A program made the translations under genes and the position numbers. A stretch of DNA of 5,956 nt from JBKGYG01 sp046546235 (GTDB taxonomy: Bacteria; Bacillota; Clostridia; Lachnospirales; DSM-24629): the NCBI GenBank assembly GCA_046546235.1, contig JBKGYG010000079.1, positions 1-5,956 on the forward strand, read 5' to 3'. Shown piece by piece: positions 1 to 5,956 of this stretch. Numbering within the stretch: position 1 is the stretch's first letter; each line of letters opens with the position of its first letter. The notes below the pieces were generated by a model. The model was not told the origin of the DNA and searched no databases. It worked only from the letters and a program-made list of their open reading frames with translations.

Positions 1-1
1 T

Positions 2-1201
2 TTATTTAATTCTGCAGGGCTGATTGCAAATTTTTTTGGCGAACCAAAATTAGTTAGTATAATAAGAGTACTATCGTTAGTTTTAATTATTAATTCTTTT
101 GGTCTAATACAACGAACAATATTAATTAAGGAATTAAAATTTAAATTACAGACAAAAATTAGTTTTATCTCTTCTATTTTATCAGGTGTTATTGCCATTA
201 TATTTGCATTATTAGGTTTTGGAGTATGGAGCTTAGTTATTAAAACACTAGTTTTGCAATTTCTACAGGCTCTTTTATTGTCGGTAGTAAATCGCTGGAA
301 ACCAACACTTACTTTTAGTATTACCGCATTTAAAAGATTATTTGGATTTGGTTGGAAATTATTAGCTTCTAGTTTGATTTCAAAATTATATAAAGATATT
401 TTTTATCTAGTTATGGGCAGGGTGTTTTCTGCAACAGAATTAGGCTTTTATACAAATGCTAGAAAAATAAAGGATGCTGCTGCTAATTCTATAGCAAATT
501 CAGTACAAAAGGTAAGTTACCCGGTTCTCAGTAATATTCAGGAAGACAAAAAGCGCCTAAAGGAAGGTTATAAAAAACTACTAAAAAATTCTGCTTATAT
601 TACTTTCCCTGCTTTATTAGGATTATCTGCTATAGCACCATCATTATTTAGAGTCCTGTTAGGAGAAAATTGGATTCCTTCTATTCCATATTTTCAAATC
701 TTATGTTTAACGGGGATGTTATATCCAATTCATGCAATTAATTTGAATATATTACAGGTTAAAGGTCATTCTGATTTGTTTTTAAAGATAGAAATTATAA
801 AACGATTATTAGGTCTTACTATAATTGCTTTAGTTATATTATGGGGACTTGGTATATTAGGCTTATTATGGGCAGGTGTATTTATATCATATATTTCTGC
901 TTTTATAAATGCATATCATTCAAAGAGATTGGCTAATTACTCAATATTAGAGCAGATGAAAGATCTAAAGGGAATCTATCTTACATCTATTTTAATGGCT
1001 ATTATAGTGTACAGTTTAGGTTCAATAATACCACTTCATGATTTCTTTATATTATTTATTCAAATTATTACTGGTGTATTACTATATATATTATTTTCAT
1101 TAATTTTCAAATTAGAAGAATTTAATACAATTCATAACATCATTAAACAAATTTTGAATAAATATTTCCCACATGAAAGAAATGAAGTTAATAAGCAATA
1201 A
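2..1201 (+). CDS. Polysaccharide flippase, Wzx/WzxC-like (MOP superfamily), 5'-truncated by window edge
   Basis: This integral membrane protein probably flips lipid-linked polysaccharide repeat units across the cytoplasmic membrane. The frame is open from nt 2, giving 399 visible residues. A TTG at 254 is only an internal Leu codon, because the reading frame and the protein continue upstream of it without a stop. Flippases of this type are usually somewhat under 500 residues, so roughly the first 80-100 are missing. Hydrophobic segments in visible numbering lie near 54-72, 76-98, 197-220, 230-251, 270-305 (two spans), 325-344 and 348-369. Family-like stretches are the block around GRVFSATELGFYTNA (about 139-153), conserved in the WzxC/TuaB group, and LGENWIPSIPYFQIL (about 220-234). 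The tail is short, polar and cytoplasmic-looking. The stop overlaps the next gene's Shine-Dalgarno site, so co-transcription is likely. The family is confident; the exported substrate is unknown. Confidence 0.85.
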   Translation, partial: LFNSAGLIANFFGEPKLVSIIRVLSLVLIINSFGLIQRTILIKELKFKLQTKISFISSILSGVIAIIFALLGFGVWSLVIKTLVLQFLQALLLSVVNRWKPTLTFSITAFKRLFGFGWKLLASSLISKLYKDIFYLVMGRVFSATELGFYTNARKIKDAAANSIANSVQKVSYPVLSNIQEDKKRLKEGYKKLLKNSAYITFPALLGLSAIAPSLFRVLLGENWIPSIPYFQILCLTGMLYPIHAINLNILQVKGHSDLFLKIEIIKRLLGLTIIALVILWGLGILGLLWAGVFISYISAFINAYHSKRLANYSILEQMKDLKGIYLTSILMAIIVYSLGSIIPLHDFFILFIQIITGVLLYILFSLIFKLEEFNTIHNIIKQILNKYFPHERNEVNKQ

Positions 1202-1215
1202 AGGAGGCTTGTAAT

Positions 1216-2187
1216 ATGCCGGTTATATTATTAACTAATTGCTATAGTAAGGAAAAATTAAATATCGTAAAGAATCTAATTCCATCTAACTTTAATTTTT
1301 TATCATTATCAAAACCTTCTAAAAATGATTTAATAGAAAAAGCTTCTACTGCTGATTATTTTTTGGTGAGTGGTCGTGTACCTGTTGATGAGGATGTACT
1401 TGTAGTTGCTAACAAATTAAAAATGATACAAAGGACAGGTGTTGGTATTGATTCTCTTGATATGGATACTTTAAGAAATAGAGGGATTCCAGTCTATGTG
1501 AATTTAGGTATTAATTCCGCTAGTGTTGCAGAACATACGCTTATGTTAATACTTTCAACACTTCGACAACTTCCTAAATTGAATTCAAGTGTTAAAGAAG
1601 GAAAGTGGTTAAAGCAAGAACTAGGAATTCAATGTAATGAGTTAAAAGGAAAAACAGTTGGCCTTATAGGTATTGGAAATATAGGCCTTAAGGTAGCTAA
1701 AATGCTTAAAGTATTTAGTGCAAGAGTTTTATATTTTGACCCTATGAGACTAGATTTACAAGAAGAAAAAAAGCTTAACATTACATATCTTCCATTTCCA
1801 GATATATTAAAAGAAGTAGATATATTAAGTCTTCATTGTCCATTATCTTCCAAAACAAAAGGAATGATTGCGAATAATGAAATTAGCACATTAAAACCTG
1901 GGTCAATTATAATAAACACCTCTCGAGGAGGGCTAATTGATGAGCAAGCTCTTATTGAAGCTTTAAAGTCGGGGCATTTAAAAGGGGCTGGGCTGGATGT
2001 TTTTGAGAAAGAACCATTATCATCAAATAATCCTTTATTAAAAATGGATAACGTAATTCTTACTCCACATGTAGGAGGAGTAACTTATGAAGCATTTAAG
2101 AAGATGATACAAGAAGCTTTACAAAATATTATGCTTTTTGAAGAAGGACGCATTGGTGTACTTGAGGACAAAAAATTAAAAATCTAG
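1216..2187 (+). CDS. D-isomer-specific 2-hydroxyacid dehydrogenase (phosphoglycerate dehydrogenase-like)
   Basis: This cytosolic NAD-dependent oxidoreductase of 323 residues interconverts a 2-keto acid and a D-2-hydroxy acid. The N-terminal substrate domain carries RTGVGIDSLD (73-82) and AEHTLMLIL (105-113), both typical of the family. The Rossmann domain follows, with GIGNIG (152-157), and Asp175 ends the second strand, which favours NAD over NADP. The catalytic triad is complete: Arg237 in NTSRGGLID, Glu266 in DVFEKEP and His285 in TPHVGG. There is no ACT or other C-terminal regulatory domain, so it is the short form rather than a regulated SerA. The start is ATG 1216, 8 nt after AAGGAGG (1201-1207), which overlaps the flippase stop. 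The neighbours do not suggest serine synthesis. Glyoxylate/hydroxypyruvate reductase-type or pathway-specific activity is equally possible, and the substrate cannot be assigned. Confidence 0.93.
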   Translation: MPVILLTNCYSKEKLNIVKNLIPSNFNFLSLSKPSKNDLIEKASTADYFLVSGRVPVDEDVLVVANKLKMIQRTGVGIDSLDMDTLRNRGIPVYVNLGINSASVAEHTLMLILSTLRQLPKLNSSVKEGKWLKQELGIQCNELKGKTVGLIGIGNIGLKVAKMLKVFSARVLYFDPMRLDLQEEKKLNITYLPFPDILKEVDILSLHCPLSSKTKGMIANNEISTLKPGSIIINTSRGGLIDEQALIEALKSGHLKGAGLDVFEKEPLSSNNPLLKMDNVILTPHVGGVTYEAFKKMIQEALQNIMLFEEGRIGVLEDKKLKI

Positions 2188-2220
2188 TATTTACTACTTA
2201 TTTTTCTAAAGGAGTTTTCT

Positions 2221-3570
2221 ATGAATATAAATATTACTGATACATTTATAAATGATATATATAATCTAACTCAAGAAACTTTTAACGACTCTGTTATTCT
2301 TCAAGCGAAGAAGTGTTTTTTGGACTATTTGGGAGTTACTTTAGCAGGAGCTAAAATGTTAGGAGAAAAAGGGGAAAAAATTATAAATTCTTTTAAGCCA
2401 GATGGTAATGCTATTGCTATTGGTTTTAATAGAAAAACTAATATTCAAAGTGCTGCTTTAATTAATGGAATTAGTGCACATATTGCTGAACTAGATGATG
2501 GTGAAAGATATGGTAGAATACACTTGGGTGCTCCAATAATATCAGCACTTATTTCAATAGTTAAACATGAGGAGATTAGTGGCGAAGACTTTTTTAAGGC
2601 TATTATTGTTGGATATGAAGTTGCAGTTAGAATTGCAAGGACAATTCAACCCTCACATAAGGAACTTGGTTACCATGCTACAGGGACTTGTGGTACGATT
2701 GGAGCTGCTATTGCTGTTGCTGTTGCACTAAACTATACAAAAGCTGAAATAAAGGAAGCGTTTTCGGTAGCAGTTACTGGAGCACAAGGTGTTCTTAAAG
2801 TACAGGAAGATGAGTCAGAACTAAAACCATTAAATGCAGGACGAGCAGCTCTTAATGCGTTGCTTGCAACGTTTGTAGCTAGAGCGGGATTTAAAGGTCC
2901 TAATAATGTATTATCAGGAGATAGGGGTTTTCTTTCTATGGTGGCCGCAAAACACAATACAGAGTATTTAGTGGAAAAACAAGGAGAAAAACCATTTATA
3001 GAGAAAGCATATATGAAGCCTTATGCAGCCTGTAGGCATAGTCATTCTGCGATAGATGCAGCTATAAAGCTAAAATTAAAACATAATATAGATATAAAAA
3101 GAATAAGGAGTATTCAAGTATCAACGTATCGATGGGCTGTCAGAGGTCATGATCATAAAAATATTCAGGGAGTCGCTTCTGCAAAAATGAGTATTCCTTA
3201 TAGTGTTGCTCTTGCATTAAAATTAGGTAAAGTAGGAATTCAAGAATATATGCCATCTTACTTAGAAGATACTAGTATTAGTTCCTTAACCAAAAAAGTG
3301 GATGTTTTTGTAGATGATAAATTAACAGACCTTGCTCCACAAAAACGTGCAGCTATAGTAAAAATTATTACAAATGAACATAGAATTTATGAAGCAAGAG
3401 TGGATTATCCAAAGGGAGAACCAGAGAATCCAATGACTAAAGAAGAACTAGAAAACAAGTTTATTTCATTAGCAAAATTTGCAGGTAAAAGCAAAAAAGA
3501 AATTGAAGAGATTATGAAGTATGTTTGGAATTTAGAAAGTAGCTTACATGATTTATACAATGTATTATAA
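2221..3570 (+). CDS. MmgE/PrpD family protein (2-methylcitrate dehydratase / cis-aconitate decarboxylase / epimerase fold)
   Basis: This 449-residue protein has the full length of its family, whose members dehydrate 2-methylcitrate, decarboxylate cis-aconitate or epimerise iminodisuccinate. Family blocks in order are NGISAHIAELDDG (82-94), HLGAPIISA (101-109), GYEVAVRIAR (131-140), GYHATGTCGTIGAA (150-163), the Lys202-Gly236 block with LNAGRAALNALLA and GPNNVLSGDRGF, KPYAACRHSHSAIDAA (266-281) and AKMSIPYSVALAL (321-333). Most members have HPGA where this one has HLGA at 101-104. The start is ATG 2221, 6 nt after AAAGGAG (2208-2214). No citrate synthase, PrpB lyase or aconitase gene is adjacent, so a role in the methylcitrate cycle is unlikely. 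The setting between a hydroxyacid dehydrogenase and an ATP-grasp ligase suggests modification of a biosynthetic carboxylic acid. The family is sure; the reaction is not known. Confidence 0.92.
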   Translation: MNINITDTFINDIYNLTQETFNDSVILQAKKCFLDYLGVTLAGAKMLGEKGEKIINSFKPDGNAIAIGFNRKTNIQSAALINGISAHIAELDDGERYGRIHLGAPIISALISIVKHEEISGEDFFKAIIVGYEVAVRIARTIQPSHKELGYHATGTCGTIGAAIAVAVALNYTKAEIKEAFSVAVTGAQGVLKVQEDESELKPLNAGRAALNALLATFVARAGFKGPNNVLSGDRGFLSMVAAKHNTEYLVEKQGEKPFIEKAYMKPYAACRHSHSAIDAAIKLKLKHNIDIKRIRSIQVSTYRWAVRGHDHKNIQGVASAKMSIPYSVALALKLGKVGIQEYMPSYLEDTSISSLTKKVDVFVDDKLTDLAPQKRAAIVKIITNEHRIYEARVDYPKGEPENPMTKEELENKFISLAKFAGKSKKEIEEIMKYVWNLESSLHDLYNVL

Positions 3571-3578
3571 TATCTTTG

Positions 3579-3583
3579 AAAGG
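3579..3583 (+). promoter_or_regulatory. Ribosome binding site deciding a GTG start
   Basis: AAAGG lies 2 nt before GTG 3586 and 11 nt before the in-frame GTG 3595. If aligned as the front of a full AAAGGAGG site, it leaves about 8 nt to GTG 3595, which is normal, but it would overlap GTG 3586. It therefore favours 3595 as the true start. The ATG at 3593 is in another frame and is followed at once by TGA, so it is not a candidate. Confidence 0.55.
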
Positions 3584-3594
3584 TCGTGAAAAAT

Positions 3595-4488
3595 GTGAAA
3601 GATACTAGAGAATTTCTTAAAAAAATAGGTTTGCCTTCTGGAGATGCATATGATCTTCCTACTTCAGAAAAAAGATTTGCAGATGGTGCCCAGTATAGAT
3701 TTGAGGTTCCAGGGATACAAGGGCCTGGAGCTATGAAAGCATTACTTAAAGAATTAGATAGATATGGAGTAGCAATCCATCGTGTTACTCAAACTAAAGG
3801 TATTATGATCCTTACAGATGATGAAATAAAAGAAATGGTATCTTTAGCCGATAAATGGCAAGTTGATCTTGTTTTAGCAATTGGACCAAGAGCAACCTAT
3901 GACACGAGTGCATCTGTTCATACAAAAGAAGGCCATCGAATGGGATATCGACTTCGTGGACAGGAACAAATAGTCCGGGCAATAGAAGATGTAAAGAGGG
4001 CTATAGCTTTAGGATGTCGGTCGTTTTTAGTGTATGATGAAGGATGTTTATGGGTGTTAAATGAGATGCGAAGACAAAAGGAAATACCTTCAACTTGTAA
4101 ATTCAAAATCTCAGCACATTGTGGACATGGAAATCCATGCTCAGCAAAACTTTTAGAAAGTACTGGAGCAAATTCAATTAACCCAGTTCGCGACATTCAA
4201 TTTCAAATGCTTTCTTCGATAAGACAAGCTATTGAAATTCCAATAGATGTTCATACAGAGAATCCCTCATCTTCAGGTGGCTTTATTAGGCATTATGAAG
4301 TTCCTGAGATGATACGAGTTAGCTCCCCTATATATTTAAAAACAGGTGGCTCAGTTGCTAAAACACATAGTTGGGAGACTACTGGAGAAGATGCAAAAAA
4401 GAGAGCAAAACAGGTTTCTTTAGTAAAAAGGGTAATTGACGAATATTATCCAGATGCAATATGTTCAAAAAAGGGCTCAATTGAATAG
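3595..4488 (+). CDS. TIM-barrel-like protein, resembles proteins annotated as U32 family peptidase
   Basis: This protein has 297 residues from GTG 3595, or 300 from GTG 3586. It is predicted soluble, with no signal peptide or membrane segment. The strand-helix rhythm fits a TIM barrel, with likely strands at GVAIHRVTQ, VDLVLAIGP, SFLVYDEG, FKISAHCG, GANSINPV, IPIDVHT and IYLKTGG. The beginning (DAYDLPTSEKRFADGAQYR, about 18-36) and these strand ends look like a conserved family that I recall being labelled U32 peptidase. The classic U32 Cys-rich signature is not visible, so protease activity is doubtful. Possible active-site or metal residues sit at strand ends: Asp148, Glu149 and Cys151; His175, Cys176, His178 and Cys182; Asp218 and His220; Lys249. 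The gene begins 24 nt after the preceding stop and shares the operon with a dehydrogenase, a PrpD-fold enzyme and a ligase, which suggests a metabolic enzyme, perhaps a lyase or isomerase. The function is unknown. Confidence 0.8.
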   Translation: MKDTREFLKKIGLPSGDAYDLPTSEKRFADGAQYRFEVPGIQGPGAMKALLKELDRYGVAIHRVTQTKGIMILTDDEIKEMVSLADKWQVDLVLAIGPRATYDTSASVHTKEGHRMGYRLRGQEQIVRAIEDVKRAIALGCRSFLVYDEGCLWVLNEMRRQKEIPSTCKFKISAHCGHGNPCSAKLLESTGANSINPVRDIQFQMLSSIRQAIEIPIDVHTENPSSSGGFIRHYEVPEMIRVSSPIYLKTGGSVAKTHSWETTGEDAKKRAKQVSLVKRVIDEYYPDAICSKKGSIE

Positions 4489-4523
4489 GAAATTGCTGTT
4501 AAGTTAGCGGGAGGCAAGAAAAT

Positions 4524-5753
4524 ATGGATAAACTAAAAGCTATAGTATTAGGAGGTACCATTCCTCATATAGAATTAATAAAAAATTTACAGAAGCGCGG
4601 GTATTATACTATCCTTGTAGATTATTACCAAAATCCACCAGCAAAAAGTTATGCAGATGAACATATTATAGAGAGTACACTTGATCAAGATGTAGTTCTT
4701 GAGATTGCTCAGAAATTAGATGTTCAGTTAGTTATAAGCACATGTGTAGATCAAGCTAATGTAACTGCTTGTTATGTTGCTGAGAAATTAGGTTTGCCGG
4801 CTCCTTATAGCTATGAAGCTGCTTTAAATGTAACTAATAAGGGATTAATGAAAAAAAAGATGGTAGAGTATGCCATCCCAACATCTAAATATTTTTGTAT
4901 TAGCAATAAAAATGAGTTAGAAAACCTTTGCTTAGAATTCCCAGTTGTCGTCAAACCCTCTGATAGTACAGGGTCTAAAGGTGTTAAAAAGGCTAATAAT
5001 TTTTCTGAATTATATAATTATTTTAGAGAGGCTTTAGGGATAAGCAGAAATAATAATGTAATAATAGAAGAATTTCAAGAAGGTATAGAAGTACAAGTTG
5101 ATTTTTTTATTCAAAACAAAGAACCCAATATAGTAATGACTCGTCAAAAATCTAAAATATCTCTTGAGTTTGATTCGGTTTTACAATCTACAGGATCTAT
5201 CATACCAGCAGATCTTTCACAAGCGGCAAAAGATAGTTTTCTTGAAATTGCTAACAATATTGCAAATGCCTTTAATTTGAAAAATACCTCATTATTTATT
5301 CAAGCAATTGTCAATGGGGATGATATTAATGTACTTGAATTTGCACCTCGAATTGGGGGAGGTTTAAGTTATAGATTAATTAAATTGATTACTGGTTTTG
5401 ATATTTTAGATGCAACAGTAGATTCTTATCTGAATATTCCTATTGATGTATTATCTAAGCAACCTAAATTTTATTACAGTACAAACATTATCTATGCATT
5501 TCCTGGTAAATTTGATTCTATACAAGGATATCAAGAATTAATAGATAGAAATATTATTGAAGAGTTTTATATTTTTAAGACAAAAGGCATGGAAATTGGT
5601 TCTGAGATGGCTAGCAGAGATCGAGTTGGGGCGTTTCTACTTAAAGCAAATAAGAAAGCGGATTTGCATAGTAAAATGCTTGAAGCAATAGATGAAATGG
5701 AAGTATATGATAGCAATGGTGATCCTATCATGAGACATGATATATTTATATAA
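4524..5753 (+). CDS. ATP-grasp domain ligase
   Basis: This cytosolic enzyme of 409 residues probably activates a carboxylate as acyl phosphate with ATP and joins it to an amine or other nucleophile. The pre-ATP-grasp Rossmann-like domain spans about 1-100, with IVLGG (7-11) and TILVDY (29-34). The ATP-grasp core follows, with TNKGLMKKKMVEYAIPT (104-120), then VVVKPSDSTGSKGV (141-154) containing the ATP-binding Lys144 and the flexible glycine/serine loop. Next come IIEEFQEGIEVQVDFF (180-195) with hinge and metal acidic residues, and INVLEFAPRIGGGLSYR (268-284) with metal ligand Glu272 and Arg276. The usual Asn of the ExNxR-type motif is Ala274 here. The last 100 or so residues form a C-terminal lid like that of PurK/carboxylase-type enzymes. 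The start is ATG 4524, 9 nt after GGGAGG (4509-4514). Substrates are not predictable; amino-acid or amino-sugar ligation is an inference from context. Confidence 0.9.
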   Translation: MDKLKAIVLGGTIPHIELIKNLQKRGYYTILVDYYQNPPAKSYADEHIIESTLDQDVVLEIAQKLDVQLVISTCVDQANVTACYVAEKLGLPAPYSYEAALNVTNKGLMKKKMVEYAIPTSKYFCISNKNELENLCLEFPVVVKPSDSTGSKGVKKANNFSELYNYFREALGISRNNNVIIEEFQEGIEVQVDFFIQNKEPNIVMTRQKSKISLEFDSVLQSTGSIIPADLSQAAKDSFLEIANNIANAFNLKNTSLFIQAIVNGDDINVLEFAPRIGGGLSYRLIKLITGFDILDATVDSYLNIPIDVLSKQPKFYYSTNIIYAFPGKFDSIQGYQELIDRNIIEEFYIFKTKGMEIGSEMASRDRVGAFLLKANKKADLHSKMLEAIDEMEVYDSNGDPIMRHDIFI

Positions 5754-5832
5754 AATTAAAAAAATATATATTATGATTGTAACATAAAAAGCATAAATTT
5801 TTTACCAAATTTTTTAATAAAGAAAAAGATAT
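5754..5832 (+). other. AT-rich intergenic gap with a short direct repeat
   Basis: These 79 nt are the longest gap in the window and extremely AT-rich: 7 of 60 bases at 5761-5820 are G or C. The decamer AAATTTTTTA occurs twice, at 5795-5804 and 5807-5816, separated by CC. No GC-bearing hairpin followed by a T run was found, so no intrinsic terminator is supported. TTGTAA at 5777-5782 could pass as a -35 element, but no good -10 lies at the right distance. A promoter for the next gene is possible but not shown. Confidence 0.5.
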
Positions 5833-5956
5833 ATGTCAGATAGCATCATAGAAAAGATGGATACTAAAGAATATATTCAACTTGCTAACCAACGAGCGGT
5901 TGTTGAGGGGCTTCCCTCTGTCTTTAGACGCTTCTACAATGTTGATCAAATGCCAA
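5833..5956 (+). CDS. Start of an unrecognised gene, truncated by the right window edge
   Basis: An open frame begins at ATG 5833 and stays open to the window end, giving 41 residues that start MSDSIIEKMDTKEYIQLANQ and later include VFRRFYNVDQM. An in-frame TAA at 5818-5820 rules out a start further left. The upstream AGAAAAAG is only a weak Shine-Dalgarno site, unlike the strong sites of the preceding genes. ATG 5857 is an alternative start with no better site. The piece is too short to assign a family, and I do not recognise it. The last part is about 50% GC (30 of 60 bases at 5881-5940), well above the rest of the window, so this gene may have a different origin from the operon before it. 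The reverse strand also has one open frame here, but no start or site supports it. Confidence 0.55.
   Translation, partial: MSDSIIEKMDTKEYIQLANQRAVVEGLPSVFRRFYNVDQMP

Noticed and set aside
254..256. TTG as the start of the flippase
   Set aside because: The same frame is open to nt 2 and encodes hydrophobic flippase-like sequence, so the TTG is internal and the gene starts outside the window.
1216..2187. Calling the dehydrogenase SerA (serine biosynthesis)
   Set aside because: It is the short form without a regulatory domain, and no serC, serB or other serine genes are adjacent; the fold alone does not fix the substrate.
2733..2957. Open frame on the - strand, 74 codons
   Set aside because: It lies wholly inside the MmgE/PrpD gene, which has complete family motifs. 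No ribosome site or family resemblance supports it.
3918..4196. Open frame on the - strand, 92 codons
   Set aside because: It lies wholly inside the barrel-protein gene, with no recognisable motif or convincing start site; it is an antisense shadow.
5754..5832. Possible terminator or promoter in the AT-rich gap
   Set aside because: A-run/T-run pairings have no G-C pairs and no stable loop, and no -35/-10 pair with proper spacing was found.
5840..5955. Open frame on the - strand at the right edge
   Set aside because: It has no start codon with a ribosome site in view, runs against all neighbours and ends within the region of the + strand gene start. The + frame is the simpler reading.

Overview
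The window is very AT-rich, and all genes lie on the + strand with tight spacing and strong Shine-Dalgarno sites (AAGGAGG, AAAGGAG, GGGAGG). Codon use leans heavily on A/T-ending codons, with occasional GTG or TTG starts. Together this suggests a low-GC Bacillota (Bacillus- or Clostridia-like) chromosome, inferred from style only. No RNA genes, CRISPR arrays, recognisable insertion sequences or convincing rho-independent terminators were seen.

Layout: (1) nt 2-1201, the 3' part of a Wzx-type polysaccharide (O-unit/teichuronic-like) flippase whose start lies off the left edge; (2) 1216-2187, a D-2-hydroxyacid dehydrogenase with intact NAD-binding and catalytic residues; (3) 2221-3570, a full-length MmgE/PrpD-family protein; (4) 3595-4488 (or from 3586), a TIM-barrel-like protein resembling proteins usually labelled 'U32 family peptidase', without the classic U32 signature; (5) 4524-5753, an ATP-grasp ligase; (6) an AT-rich 79-nt gap; (7) from 5833, the start of an unrecognised gene that runs off the right edge and is much richer in GC than the rest.

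Genes 1-5 are separated by only about 14-35 nt, so they are probably one transcript. The flippase points to a surface-polysaccharide locus. The four enzymes behind it are not standard sugar-nucleotide or glycosyltransferase genes. They look like a small-molecule module: a keto/hydroxy-acid oxidoreductase, a dehydratase/epimerase/decarboxylase-fold enzyme for carboxylic acids, an uncharacterised barrel protein, and a carboxylate-amine (or similar) ATP-dependent ligase. The working inference is that they build an unusual carboxylic or hydroxy acid and couple it to an amine, perhaps as a polysaccharide substituent or as a separate metabolite. This four-gene cassette is the most interesting part of the window; its product cannot be read from the sequence.
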